Below are positions 27,476-37,198 of a stretch of DNA of 53,443 nucleotides, one piece after another; positions within the stretch are counted from its first letter, which is position 1, and each line of letters opens with the position of its first letter. The DNA comes from an uncultured Prevotellaceae bacterium (lineage in GTDB: Bacteria > Bacteroidota > Bacteroidia > Bacteroidales > Bacteroidaceae). The stretch lies in assembly GCA_902800495.1 (NCBI GenBank), contig CADCET010000017.1, positions 1 to 53,443 on the forward strand, read 5' to 3'. Position numbers and translations under genes: made by a program. A model generated the notes under the pieces. That model saw only the letters and a list, made by a program, of their open reading frames with translations, searched no databases and had not been told where the DNA came from.

Positions 27476-29473
27476 CTGATCCTCGCCCTCGGGACTGCCA
27501 TAGACACTCTTCGGGCAGATTTCCAGATAGTTGAAGTTACAATAATTCTCAGGATTATCGAGCACCTGGCGCAGACGCAGGTAGTAAACCTTATCCGGGT
27601 CTAAGCTCTCAGTAGCCAGCACACGACGGGTGGAGATATTGTTGTTACGCAGACAACCACCAGTATTGCCGGTGCCGCCCTGGTACCACACGTCCATTGC
27701 CTTCATGAAGCCACGGTTGTGGAGAGCCTTGTCCTGCATCTTGATTTCCTCAGCCGTCTGGGCACCTTCAGAACCATCGGAGATAAAGCCAATCTCAGGA
27801 TCGGTCGGGTAGATACGCATATCGACAGGAATACCGCAGGGGACGTTGTTCAGATAAGCCTGGATAACACCACGCTCCTCGTTCGGCGTATAGCCAATAC
27901 GAATCTCGTAAGTACCCTTCTTCGGGACACACGGCAGACGGAGCGTCACGTCGAAACGGCCGCTGATAACGACCACGCCGCCCATGAAGGAAGCCCACCA
28001 GATGTCGTTGCCGGTGACACCGACGAAGCTCTCGTCGCTCATCTGCCAGCCGTCGGTGAAGCCCTTCTTGAAACCACGCAGCGAGTTTCCGATGTCGTCC
28101 TTGTGGTTACGGCCGTCGCAGTTCATGAAGTCACGGCTCAGCGTCGACGGGTGGAAACGCATACGGCAGTTGAAGATGACGTCACGCGTGTGGGTATTAA
28201 AGGTCAGGATATCATCAATGTAATGATAGAAACCGTTCAAGGCCTGCTGGTCGGTCTTACCAGACTCTGAGGGAGCCAGCACCTTCACGCCACGGCTCTG
28301 GTCGTCATAGAGACGGGCCATCAGTCCGCGACGGTTGATGAACACGCCCTGATCGCTGCCCGACGGCATAGCCAGACGTACCAGCGTACCGGGACACATC
28401 GTCTCGTAGAACTCCTCGGGGTCGGCGACGCTGCTCTTCCAGCACTGCGAGGTGAGCTCGTTGCCGACAAGGTCATTATACATAATGATACGGTTCAGCA
28501 GGTGGTAGCTGACGAAGCGGTTCAGCGGGTTCTTACGGTGCGTAAAGTCGTGGTCATACAGTCCGGCATCCTCGGGATAGGTAGCGTCATAGATACGCTT
28601 GGCGTAAGCCTTCAGGTCCTCGATGTTGTTGATGCCATTGCGGTGGTAGACGGAGTCGGGCTCTACGAAGGCCGTGAACTTGAAATAGCGGTTGCTGACC
28701 CAAAGACAGGTCATGTAGGGGTTACCGTTGTTCAAGCAGCGCTCCTGCGTGCCAAGTGTGACAGAGTCGACACCGATGCTGTAATGCTCGTCCATATACT
28801 CATGCAGCGAGTCGTCGAGGTGCGTCAGGCGCAGGGCTTCGCAGAAGAGCGTGATGGTAGTGTCCTCGCGCATCTTCTCAGGCAGGAAGTCCGTGCTCGA
28901 CGAGAGCACACGGTCAACGATATGAACCACGCCGTTGGTCACAGAGTCGTTAAACTCCGTCATGCGCGAGTTCTTGTTGACATAGTAGATGAGGCGGTTG
29001 CCGTTGGTCACGTCCGAGTCACTCGACCAGGTGATATACTGGTCCAGCATGTTCAGGCCAACGTTACCCTCGGGCACGTCGGAGGTGAAGAAAGCACCCT
29101 TGCGGATGATATGGGTACGGGCAAGAGAGTCACAGATGTTCTGCGGAATACCTGCCACCGAGCCATAGCCGTTGTTCTGAATGTACTGCGTCATGGCATC
29201 ATTCGTAGGTGCAAAGAGCGTATAGCGGCCGTAGGTGGTCATCAGCGAGAAGTAGGGTGTACGCTTCAGCAGGGCAGTAAACTCGCTGAAACGGTCCTGG
29301 TTGGTCTCAAGGAAGGCACCGGCCGTCATCTTCTGGGCAGTGTACATATTCTCGGGCACGTCGTCATCGTTATCCACGCAGGAGAAGAACAGCGGCATGG
29401 ACATCAGGGCGATGACCGACAGCACCTGTACCTGGCCACTTATCTGACGAAATATTGTTGTTATCTTTTTCAT
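27470..29473 (-). CDS. Fasciclin-domain lipoprotein
   Basis: 667 residues. Signal peptide with lipobox FFSCVDND. FAS1 domain at about 48-205 (RFSEFTALLKRTPYFSLM ... YTLFAPTNDAMTQYI ... NGVVHIVDRVLSSS), with a second, divergent FAS1-like stretch (about 215-420, ending FNTHTRDVIFNCRMRF), then a beta-sandwich C-terminus (about 440-650, GTYEIRIGYTPNEERGVIQAYLNN ... YYLRLRQVLDN) resembling a carbohydrate-binding fold. Located between SusD (29512) and another FAS1 lipoprotein. A surface glycan-binding role is inferred. Confidence 0.85.
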   Translation of the reverse strand: MKKITTIFRQISGQVQVLSVIALMSMPLFFSCVDNDDDVPENMYTAQKMTAGAFLETNQDRFSEFTALLKRTPYFSLMTTYGRYTLFAPTNDAMTQYIQNNGYGSVAGIPQNICDSLARTHIIRKGAFFTSDVPEGNVGLNMLDQYITWSSDSDVTNGNRLIYYVNKNSRMTEFNDSVTNGVVHIVDRVLSSSTDFLPEKMREDTTITLFCEALRLTHLDDSLHEYMDEHYSIGVDSVTLGTQERCLNNGNPYMTCLWVSNRYFKFTAFVEPDSVYHRNGINNIEDLKAYAKRIYDATYPEDAGLYDHDFTHRKNPLNRFVSYHLLNRIIMYNDLVGNELTSQCWKSSVADPEEFYETMCPGTLVRLAMPSGSDQGVFINRRGLMARLYDDQSRGVKVLAPSESGKTDQQALNGFYHYIDDILTFNTHTRDVIFNCRMRFHPSTLSRDFMNCDGRNHKDDIGNSLRGFKKGFTDGWQMSDESFVGVTGNDIWWASFMGGVVVISGRFDVTLRLPCVPKKGTYEIRIGYTPNEERGVIQAYLNNVPCGIPVDMRIYPTDPEIGFISDGSEGAQTAEEIKMQDKALHNRGFMKAMDVWYQGGTGNTGGCLRNNNISTRRVLATESLDPDKVYYLRLRQVLDNPENYCNFNYLEICPKSVYGSPEGEDQH

Positions 29474-29511
29474 TTCTTATAGGTCGTTAAATAGGTTACA
29501 ATGACTTTAGC

Positions 29512-31224
29512 TTAACGCTGATACTGAGAGTCCTCACCATTGGTGAATGCCGGGTTCTGCTGGAGCAGCGGGTTCACCTTGATCTCATTCTTAGCGTATG
29601 GGAAGTAGATGATGTTCAGGTCGGCCATCTTGATGGCAATGGCGTTGGCATCCTTACTCTCATACTTACTCTTCACGCAGGAGACGAGGTAGCTCGTATT
29701 GCCGTCACGACGTGAGCGGCGTACGAGGTCGTACCAGCGCTTGCCCTCAAACATGAGTTCGCGGCGACGCTCGTCGAGCACCAGGTTCTCCATGGCGGTC
29801 TTCGAGTTGGTGTAGTCGACGCTCTTCAGGTTCGACGTCAGGTTGTTGGCGCGCTTGTAGACGGTGTTCACGAGATTGAAAGCCGCTTCGTAGTCGCCTT
29901 CGCCACCACGCTCCACAAGAGCCTCAGCCTTGATGAGCAGCATCTCGCTCAAGCGGTAGAAGATCCAGGAGGCGTTGTCAGAGTTACGCAGATGCTGTTC
30001 GAGACGCAGGCTGGCCTCATTGGTCAGGTTCTTGGTCTGGAAATTCACCGAGCTACGTACATACTTACCGATATACATCGTGTTACCTGAGGCTCTGAAG
30101 TTCTCATAGAAACGGCAGTCGGAAGATTTGAACAGCGGGTTCTTGTTCGTAATGACATTATCCATGCTGGGGAACGACAGCTCGTTGGCTCTCAGTCGGC
30201 CGTTAGGCGTGTTGTCGTTACCATAGAACGAACCTACCCAGCCGTTGGAGGCGTGCGTAAACTTCAGCTCAAAGATACTCTCGAAGGAGTTGCCGTCGCC
30301 GAAGATCTCGTTGTAGGTACGTCCGCAGTTGTTGGTACCCTCAGGCATCTCGAGAATCATGGGCACGCCGTCGACATACTGGATATAGGTAATATCGCCG
30401 ACACGCGTTTTCAGTTCCTCATACTGCTGGCGCTTGTAGTCGATGACCATGTCAGCATACTTGATGGCGTTGTCCCAGTCCTGCTTCCACAGATAGAGGT
30501 CGGCCAGGAGTGCCCAGATGGCGACGCGGGTGATACGGCTGGTGTTCTCGTCAGGCAGTGTGAAATAGCTGCCGCTGACGGTCTCCAGCTTATAGCGGCG
30601 CACGGCGTAGTCCTTGACACTCTCCAGGTTGGTAATCAGGGAGTCGAGCACAGCGTTGAACGGTGTGGCAGCCTTGACGTAGTTCTGCGTATCATCGATA
30701 CTGGCCTCCGTGGTGTAAGGAACGTCACGGAACGTACGGATGAGGTAGAAGTAGCAGAGGGCACGCAGGGCAGACACCTCAGCGATGTCGCTCTTCATCT
30801 CAGCCTCGCTGTAGTTAGGGTCGGTAGCCTGCACTTCGGGGGCATAGTGACAGAGGATATTACAACGGTTGATGCACTCATAGAGTTTCGACCAGTTGCA
30901 ATAGGGATTGGTAGGCAGAAGGTTCTCCTTCAGGATTTCGGAAACCTCGTTAGGCACGTTGGCTCCGGCAAAGAGGTTGTCGGAACGAAGCTCGCTCCAC
31001 AGTCCGATACGGTTCATGGCATCGGAACTCTGCAGGGACACGTAGCAGCTGGCCCTGACGCTTTCCACGTCGCTCTTCTGCGTCCAGTAGTTCTCGAGCA
31101 CCACGTCGTTCAGTGGCAGGATGTCGAGGAAGTCAGAGCAGGAGGCGAGACCCAGGACGGCAGTGGCACAGCCACAGCCAACTGCGAACTTCACGCTATA
31201 TTTCTTTATTATATTAGTAATCAT
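29512..31224 (-). CDS. SusD/RagB family outer-membrane lipoprotein
   Basis: 570 residues. Lipobox GLASCSD, then LDILPLNDVVLENYWTQKSDVES, a typical SusD N-terminus; the C-terminal region contains LDERRRELMFEGKRWYDLVRR, the family signature. It forms the outer-membrane pair with the SusC at 31256-34549, which ends 32 nt upstream. The signal region carries the VGCG hairpin motif. Confidence 0.96.
   Translation of the reverse strand: MITNIIKKYSVKFAVGCGCATAVLGLASCSDFLDILPLNDVVLENYWTQKSDVESVRASCYVSLQSSDAMNRIGLWSELRSDNLFAGANVPNEVSEILKENLLPTNPYCNWSKLYECINRCNILCHYAPEVQATDPNYSEAEMKSDIAEVSALRALCYFYLIRTFRDVPYTTEASIDDTQNYVKAATPFNAVLDSLITNLESVKDYAVRRYKLETVSGSYFTLPDENTSRITRVAIWALLADLYLWKQDWDNAIKYADMVIDYKRQQYEELKTRVGDITYIQYVDGVPMILEMPEGTNNCGRTYNEIFGDGNSFESIFELKFTHASNGWVGSFYGNDNTPNGRLRANELSFPSMDNVITNKNPLFKSSDCRFYENFRASGNTMYIGKYVRSSVNFQTKNLTNEASLRLEQHLRNSDNASWIFYRLSEMLLIKAEALVERGGEGDYEAAFNLVNTVYKRANNLTSNLKSVDYTNSKTAMENLVLDERRRELMFEGKRWYDLVRRSRRDGNTSYLVSCVKSKYESKDANAIAIKMADLNIIYFPYAKNEIKVNPLLQQNPAFTNGEDSQYQR
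31159..31179 (-). promoter_or_regulatory. Hairpin in the signal region of SusD (VGCG motif)
   Basis: 9-bp stem with one mismatch and loop of 3 nt, 45-65 nt after ATG 31224. It encodes VGCGCATAVL. Confidence 0.45.
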
Positions 31225-31252
31225 AATTTTTAATATCTAATTTCTAATTCCT
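31225..31252. repeat. Period-7 array, unit AATTTCT
   Basis: Four contiguous units (aattttt, aatatct, aatttct, aattcct) fill the spacer between the SusC stop (31256) and the SusD start (31224). In mRNA sense it contains several in-frame stops. Confidence 0.65.
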
Positions 31253-31255
31253 CAT

Positions 31256-34200
31256 TTAGAACTGGATGGTCACGCCACCGGTGAATGACTTCGAGCGCGG
31301 TGTCTGGGCATTATCGGTCACGATACCCATTGAACCGTAGCCCACCTCGGGGTCAGCACCTGAGTACTTGGTCAGACAGAACAGGTTGTTGGCCGAGACG
31401 TAGAAGCTGAGCTGGGTCAGTCCGATTTTCTTGATGAGTTTCGGATCGAACGAGTAGCTGAGCTGTGCGTAGTTCAGACGGATGAACGAGCCGTCCTCGA
31501 CGAAGCGGTCGGAACCTAAGTAGTTGTAACCGGCCTGACGGAGAGCGCGGGGAATCTCGGTGATGTCACCCTCGACACGCCAGCGCCAGTTGACGGCGGC
31601 ACTCTGGTTGTTGTTGTCGTACATCTTCTCTGCGTTCATACGTGCAGCGTTGATGATCTTGTTGCCATAGCGGAAGTTGAACTGGCTGTTCAGCGACCAG
31701 CGTCCGTAGTGGAGCTTGAAGCCGAAACCACCGGTGAACTTAGGCAGTGACGAACCGAGGTAGACGATGTCGAGCTCGTCAATCTGGCCGTCGTGGTTGA
31801 TATCCTCGTAGATGGCATCGCCACCACGGAACACCTTCGTCTCGTCCTTCGAACCGCCGTAGCAGAACATCATCGGCGTGGTCATGCCGTTCTCGTCGAC
31901 GATGACGTTGCCGTCAGCATCGCGGGCTACAGGGGCATTGGGGCCGCTGACGCCGGGCACCTCGACCGGAGAGTAGTCGCTGTACTGATAGACACCCTTG
32001 TAGCGGAAGCCGTAGATACTACCCATAGCCGTGTTCAGTTCGACACGTGTGAGGTAAGAACCGTTCTGGCGGTTGAACTCGCCGTTCAGGGTTGCCAGAT
32101 AGGTCTCGTCCATAGCAGTGATGGTGTTCTTGTTGTTAGCAAAGGTGATGTTGAAGTCAGCCGAGAACTTGCCGAGCTTGACAATGCGATTACCGTTCAG
32201 GTTGAACTCCCAACCGACGTTCTTCATGTCGCCGACATTCTGGTAGGCCAGCGTGGGGAAGCCCGACGATGTGGGGATACCACGACCGGAGATAAGCAGG
32301 TCGGTGGTGTACTGCCAGTAGAGTTCGACATTACCGGTGATGCGCTCGTTGAAGAAGCCGAAGTCGGTACCGACGTTGTAGGTCTCCTTCTGCTCCCACT
32401 TCAGGCTCTTCATCTGAATGTTGGCAGGAGCGACACTCGTACCGACGCTCAGATAGCCGGCGCCGTTGGTGTAACGGCTGTAGAACAGACCCTCGCTGCC
32501 TGGCTGGCGACCGACGATACCCCAACCTGGACGGATAGAGAGCATCGAGACGAAGGGCAGTGCCTTCTGGAACCACGGCTCCTTGCTGATGTTATAACGC
32601 AGCGAGACAGCGGGGAAGTTACCCCAGCGCTGGTCGTCGCCGAACTTGGTAGAACCGTCTCGACGGACGGAGAAGTCAACCATGTAACGGCCCTTGTAGG
32701 CATAGTGTGCCGAGTAGGTGAAGTAGAGGCTGCGCCACTGGCCGCTACCTGTAGCGATGTTGCTGATGATACCCTCGGCAGCCGTACTCTGGATCGTACC
32801 GCTGGGCAGGCCCCATTGGCCGGTAGCCTGCGATGACGACGTACCGCTGGTGAGCTGGCCACGGAGCATCATCGTCAGCGAGTGGTCGGTATTGCGGAAG
32901 TGCGGCGTGAAGGTCAGCGTGTGAGTCGTGGTGACACCGAGGCTCTTGTCGGAGTTCGACGACACCTTGTTACTCTCGCCGTCGGCCCAGCCCTTCGTGC
33001 TCAGCGACAGGGGCATGTACTGGTCGTTATATTTATTAAAGATGTTAAACACGACCTTGCCCTCATAGTCCAGACGGGTGTGCTCTTCGTCAAGACCCAG
33101 CAGACGGTAGTTCAGCTTGAACTCAGGCGTAATGTTATAGCTGGTATCCTCGTTCTTGGCCAGGAATGCCAGTGCCACAGGGTTCTTCATGTCGCGCTGG
33201 TCCTTCAGTTCCTCTGAGGCATTGGGCAGCATGGCATAGTAGTCGGCCAGGTCGTTGCCGTAGCGGTCCTGCTCGTAGACAGAGAGGTTAGGCATACGCT
33301 TATAGGCGATACCAAGAAGGTCGCCGTTGTTCATGTGGTTCTTGGTGTAGGTCAGAGCGATGTTGGTCTCAATCTTGATACGGTCGCTGACGAAATAGTC
33401 AAGGTTCACGCGCGAGGTGAAGCGGTCAAGCTTCTGCTCGATGATAGAACCCGTCTCATGGTCGTAACCGGCACCGACACGGAAGTTGGCCTTCTCACCA
33501 CCACCGCTGAGGGCGAGGTAGTAGTTCTGGCGCCAACCGGTCTTCTTGACCTCGTCAAGCCAGTCGGTGTTGTTGTTGTACATCTCATACTCCGAGAAGG
33601 CGGGATTGTAGTTGATTTCCTTGATGTCGCTGGCGGCATCGCTCATCTGCGGGTTGAAGTACTCTTCCTTCAGCAGCATGGTGTACTCGTCGCCCGTCAG
33701 CATGTTGTAGCCCTTGGGCTGGTAGGTACCGGTGAGTCGAGCACTGAAGTTGACGCGGGTCTTACCACGGGCACCACGCTTCGTCTTGATCTCGATGACA
33801 CCGTTAGAACCCTGCGAACCCCAGATGGCGGTAGCGGCAGCGTCCTTCAGTACGGAGATGCTCTCGATATCCTCGGGGTTGACGTTGAGCAGCTCGGCAA
33901 ACTTCTCGTCGTTGGCATTGGCGAAGTCGAAGTTGTTGACGTTGCTCTCCCAGACGTTGCCGTCGACCACAATCAGCGGCTCGCTCGAACCGTTGATGGA
34001 CGACACACCACGCAGGCGCATCGACGTGCCCTTACCGAGGTCACCGCCTGCCACGATGTCCAGACCGGCGATACGTCCCTGAAGGGCCTCGTCGACGGTG
34101 GTGATGGCCAGACCCTCGAACTCTTTCATGTCAATGCTCTGGCGAGCGGTAGAAATCTCATCCACGGGGATGGCCAGACCCGAACCCTGCGCCTTGCGCT

Positions 34201-34549
34201 TGGCGGTGACGGTCACCTCCTTGATCTGAGTGGCATCCGACATGCGGATGGCGAACTTGGTCTTGTTGATAGCCAGGGTCTGCGTCTTGTAACCGACGTA
34301 CGACACGCGGAGCTTGTCCTTCGGGTTCTTCAACTTGAACGAGAAGTTACCGCTCATATCGGTCTGGGCCGAGGCCACGATACGGTTAGCCGCATCAATC
34401 TCGACGACATTGGCCATCATGACAGGGCCGAAGGCATCGGTCACCGTACCGCTGATGATGTCGCCAGCTTTCTGGGCGAAGGAATTGAGCGTTGACAGTT
34501 GGCAGCCAATCGCAATCAATCCTAATATTCTGAATAGTCTTTTATTCAT
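31256..34549 (-). CDS. SusC/RagA family TonB-dependent transporter
   Basis: 1097 residues, signal peptide ending NSFAQ. Regulatory beta domain (about 32-110, ISGTVTDAFGPVMMANVVEI ... VGYKTQTLAI), plug (about 125-235, VDEALQGRIAGLDIVAGG ... RGVSSINGSSEPLIVVDG), barrel to the end. Imports oligosaccharides with the SusD at 29512. It shares little detailed sequence with the second SusC (22591-25788), so the two pairs may handle different fragments. Confidence 0.96.
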   Translation of the reverse strand: MNKRLFRILGLIAIGCQLSTLNSFAQKAGDIISGTVTDAFGPVMMANVVEIDAANRIVASAQTDMSGNFSFKLKNPKDKLRVSYVGYKTQTLAINKTKFAIRMSDATQIKEVTVTAKRKAQGSGLAIPVDEISTARQSIDMKEFEGLAITTVDEALQGRIAGLDIVAGGDLGKGTSMRLRGVSSINGSSEPLIVVDGNVWESNVNNFDFANANDEKFAELLNVNPEDIESISVLKDAAATAIWGSQGSNGVIEIKTKRGARGKTRVNFSARLTGTYQPKGYNMLTGDEYTMLLKEEYFNPQMSDAASDIKEINYNPAFSEYEMYNNNTDWLDEVKKTGWRQNYYLALSGGGEKANFRVGAGYDHETGSIIEQKLDRFTSRVNLDYFVSDRIKIETNIALTYTKNHMNNGDLLGIAYKRMPNLSVYEQDRYGNDLADYYAMLPNASEELKDQRDMKNPVALAFLAKNEDTSYNITPEFKLNYRLLGLDEEHTRLDYEGKVVFNIFNKYNDQYMPLSLSTKGWADGESNKVSSNSDKSLGVTTTHTLTFTPHFRNTDHSLTMMLRGQLTSGTSSSQATGQWGLPSGTIQSTAAEGIISNIATGSGQWRSLYFTYSAHYAYKGRYMVDFSVRRDGSTKFGDDQRWGNFPAVSLRYNISKEPWFQKALPFVSMLSIRPGWGIVGRQPGSEGLFYSRYTNGAGYLSVGTSVAPANIQMKSLKWEQKETYNVGTDFGFFNERITGNVELYWQYTTDLLISGRGIPTSSGFPTLAYQNVGDMKNVGWEFNLNGNRIVKLGKFSADFNITFANNKNTITAMDETYLATLNGEFNRQNGSYLTRVELNTAMGSIYGFRYKGVYQYSDYSPVEVPGVSGPNAPVARDADGNVIVDENGMTTPMMFCYGGSKDETKVFRGGDAIYEDINHDGQIDELDIVYLGSSLPKFTGGFGFKLHYGRWSLNSQFNFRYGNKIINAARMNAEKMYDNNNQSAAVNWRWRVEGDITEIPRALRQAGYNYLGSDRFVEDGSFIRLNYAQLSYSFDPKLIKKIGLTQLSFYVSANNLFCLTKYSGADPEVGYGSMGIVTDNAQTPRSKSFTGGVTIQF

Positions 34550-34555
34550 AGCTTA

Positions 34556-37105
34556 TCACTTATACATTAACGGTTTGTCAATCAGGTGGATGACAGCCGA
34601 AGAGGTTGTCTGAAGCATTCTTGCATTGATAGCTGATGTTCCCATGTACTGATACTCACGGGCCATCAGGTTGTAGAGACCGGAGTCGGTCATCACGTGA
34701 GCCTCGCTGCCGGTATTGTCGCGGACGGTCAGGCCGGTAGCGGTAAGCTTAGAATGGAGCTGATGGAAACGATGGGTCTCCGAGTCGATCAGGGCCGTCT
34801 CGTGGTCATCGTCGTCGGTACCGCCGCCAATAACCAGGGAGTTGTCCTGGATATGGTATCTCAGGAAGTTCAGGATGAGCTGGGCGTCGGCCTCTGACTT
34901 TTCGGTCTCGCCGGCCTTTTCCTCAGCCTCCACCTGTTCCCAGGTAGGCAGCTTGCCTGAGTTGATGAGGGCCTCGATGCTCTCATTAGTAGGCACGTAC
35001 ACGGTATAGTGATAGGTATTGAAAGCAGAGATGTTATCGTAAGGCGTAGCAAACTGGTCGTCGTGCAGACGCTCCAGCAGGCCGCTGCTCTCCAGCATCT
35101 CGCGGAACACGCGGAAGTCGTCGTACTGCAACAGCACCTCGAAGACGCTCTTGCGGGTAGTCATGATGGGCTGCTCGTCAAGGATGTAAGCCTTACCGTT
35201 ACCCTCGACGGTCTGGTCATAGACCTTCGATACCGTCAGCGGCGTGTCGTTATCCGACTGGTAACTGCCCTCTACGGAGATGTTGCCACCCTCACGGCTG
35301 ATATGCAGGAAGGTGCCGCCCTTCGTCTGGTAGTACTCCTTGCCGTCCTCCACGTCGCCGATGACGATGTGGGTGTCGAGGATGTCCTTCAGACGGTTCT
35401 TAATCTCGTCGAAGCTGGCCTTACGGACAGAGTCGCCAACCTCACCCGTAGCGGGGTCATAGTTCCACACGCTGGCCCACACGCGGTCGTCAGGCGTACG
35501 GTCGGGCTGTGCAACCTTCGACGGATCCCAGTGGAAGCGGAAGAGCTGGGTAGTACCCATACCGTAGGAGACGGGGTCGACATACTCCAGCAGGGCTTTG
35601 TTCGTGGGGATGAAGAGGCTGTAGCGGGCGTTCAGTGAGTTCAGGTACACATTGTAACGACACTTCTGAGCGGCCCAGTAGAGAATCTTCATGGCCTCGT
35701 TGGTCAGGGCAGGATAGAGCACGCTGACGAACGAGGTGGGAGAATAGACCTTGTTGGTAAGATAGACGGCACCGTTACAACCGAGCCATACGGAGTCGAT
35801 GTCGGCACGGTCGACGCCCATCGGGTCGTTGGCATCGTTGAGGATGCTGGCAAACTTCGAGGGCACGGAGATGAGGAACGAGCTCAGCATGTTGTTGTTG
35901 ATAAGCTCGGCAATCACGTCGTCGGGCACCTTGTCCCACGTATGGTACTGCTCGCGGAGGATGCTGCCGGCGCCGTTCTGCCAGTAGGCGTCCATAGCGG
36001 CGTTGCTGGGCACCATCATCACGCCCATGTCGCGCTGCACACCCGTGTTGCCCACTCCGGCGTCACCCGCATAATAGGAGTTCCACTCGGGGTCGTACTT
36101 CAGCATGGACACAGGACCGTTGTCTGGCGACTTGTTCAGCGCAGCGCCGTTCTGGGTCTTCATCGAGAAGAAGCGCTTCTGGTAGACGGTGTCTGTCTGG
36201 TTGTCAGTGTACAGGTAGTTGTACTGCATGGTCATCGAACCGTTGCTGTTGGGGGTCATGTCGGGATAGGGAGCACAGAAGCGCTCGAGCAGCGAGTTGT
36301 AGCTGCTGGCAACGCTCTTAGCCCTGATGACCTCGGCCATGTTGGGCAGCGGCGTGACGACCTCGGCCATACGGTGTATGAAACCGTTAGAGCACTTGAT
36401 GTTCGGCTCGGCCACCTGCACGCCGTTGATGCTGGCATCACCGGCCTGGCGGTTGGTACGGTTGTTGAACAGGAAGTTATAGTCGTCATTCGTGATGCGG
36501 TTGTTGGTGAGCCACTTCTCAATAAACTGCAGGAGCGTCACCTTAGTGTAGTCCGTCATACAGACAATGGGGCGGCCGGCATTACGCAGGCGGTCCCAGT
36601 AACGGTTGGCAGGCATCTGCTCGGGACGGATAATAGCCACGGAGTCGAACTCCGACGTCTCGGCGAAGCGACGCATACTCTTGCCCTCCTGGGGCGGGTT
36701 ACCCTGCACACTGGGCAGGGAGTTGAGCTGCATCGAGTTGCCCATCATACTGCCGAAGAGCAGCAGCTTCTTCTGCGAAGTGGTAAGCTGGCTGTAGTTG
36801 CGTACGCCCCAGCTGTTGTTAGAGTAGAACCTGTCGTAAGCGGCGTCATCGGCCACAAACAGCGTCTTAGAACCCGTCTTGGCCAACACTTCACGGTAGC
36901 CAAGGTCATTGATCATGCGCACCGTGTTGGTGTAGTTGCCCTGCTCGTCGAGCCAACTGTAGATGCTCGACCCCCAGCCATCGGGAGTACGCTCATCCAA
37001 GTCGTATTCTTCACACGACGAGAAAGCACCACAACCTGCCAACAGCACTCCCGCAGCCAGCATCCAATGCCGGCCACGTTTCCAGAATCGTCTTTCGGTT
37101 TTCAT
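34556..37105 (-). CDS. Large fasciclin-domain lipoprotein, first gene of the PUL operon
   Basis: 849 residues. Signal peptide with Cys-containing GCGAFSSCEEYDL. Several FAS1-like units: about 45-245 (MINDLGYREVLAKTGSKTLFVADDAAYDRF ... SNGFIHRMAEVVTPLP), about 265-480, about 490-690 (SLNARYSLFIPTNKALL) and about 695-845 (EMLESSGLLERLHDD ... YTVYVPTNESIEALI ... SSAVIHLIDKPL). It is thus a string of fasciclin modules anchored to the outer membrane and probably displayed outside. It is the leader gene of the SusC/SusD operon behind the -7 box at 37160-37167, with the operator array at 37199-37266. Confidence 0.85.
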   Translation of the reverse strand: MKTERRFWKRGRHWMLAAGVLLAGCGAFSSCEEYDLDERTPDGWGSSIYSWLDEQGNYTNTVRMINDLGYREVLAKTGSKTLFVADDAAYDRFYSNNSWGVRNYSQLTTSQKKLLLFGSMMGNSMQLNSLPSVQGNPPQEGKSMRRFAETSEFDSVAIIRPEQMPANRYWDRLRNAGRPIVCMTDYTKVTLLQFIEKWLTNNRITNDDYNFLFNNRTNRQAGDASINGVQVAEPNIKCSNGFIHRMAEVVTPLPNMAEVIRAKSVASSYNSLLERFCAPYPDMTPNSNGSMTMQYNYLYTDNQTDTVYQKRFFSMKTQNGAALNKSPDNGPVSMLKYDPEWNSYYAGDAGVGNTGVQRDMGVMMVPSNAAMDAYWQNGAGSILREQYHTWDKVPDDVIAELINNNMLSSFLISVPSKFASILNDANDPMGVDRADIDSVWLGCNGAVYLTNKVYSPTSFVSVLYPALTNEAMKILYWAAQKCRYNVYLNSLNARYSLFIPTNKALLEYVDPVSYGMGTTQLFRFHWDPSKVAQPDRTPDDRVWASVWNYDPATGEVGDSVRKASFDEIKNRLKDILDTHIVIGDVEDGKEYYQTKGGTFLHISREGGNISVEGSYQSDNDTPLTVSKVYDQTVEGNGKAYILDEQPIMTTRKSVFEVLLQYDDFRVFREMLESSGLLERLHDDQFATPYDNISAFNTYHYTVYVPTNESIEALINSGKLPTWEQVEAEEKAGETEKSEADAQLILNFLRYHIQDNSLVIGGGTDDDDHETALIDSETHRFHQLHSKLTATGLTVRDNTGSEAHVMTDSGLYNLMAREYQYMGTSAINARMLQTTSSAVIHLIDKPLMYK

Positions 37106-37159
37106 ACTTAATGTGAGTTTTAGTTATTTGAAAAAAATTATAAATTTCATTTTCGGTTG

Positions 37160-37167
37160 CAAAATTA
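37160..37167 (-). promoter_or_regulatory. -7 box TAATTTTG of the main PUL operon
   Basis: Matches TAnnTTTG on the minus strand, about 54 nt upstream of the ATG at 37105. The operator array begins 32 bp upstream. Confidence 0.7.
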
Positions 37168-37198
37168 TATATAATTTAACCAACGCGCATTTCCACAC

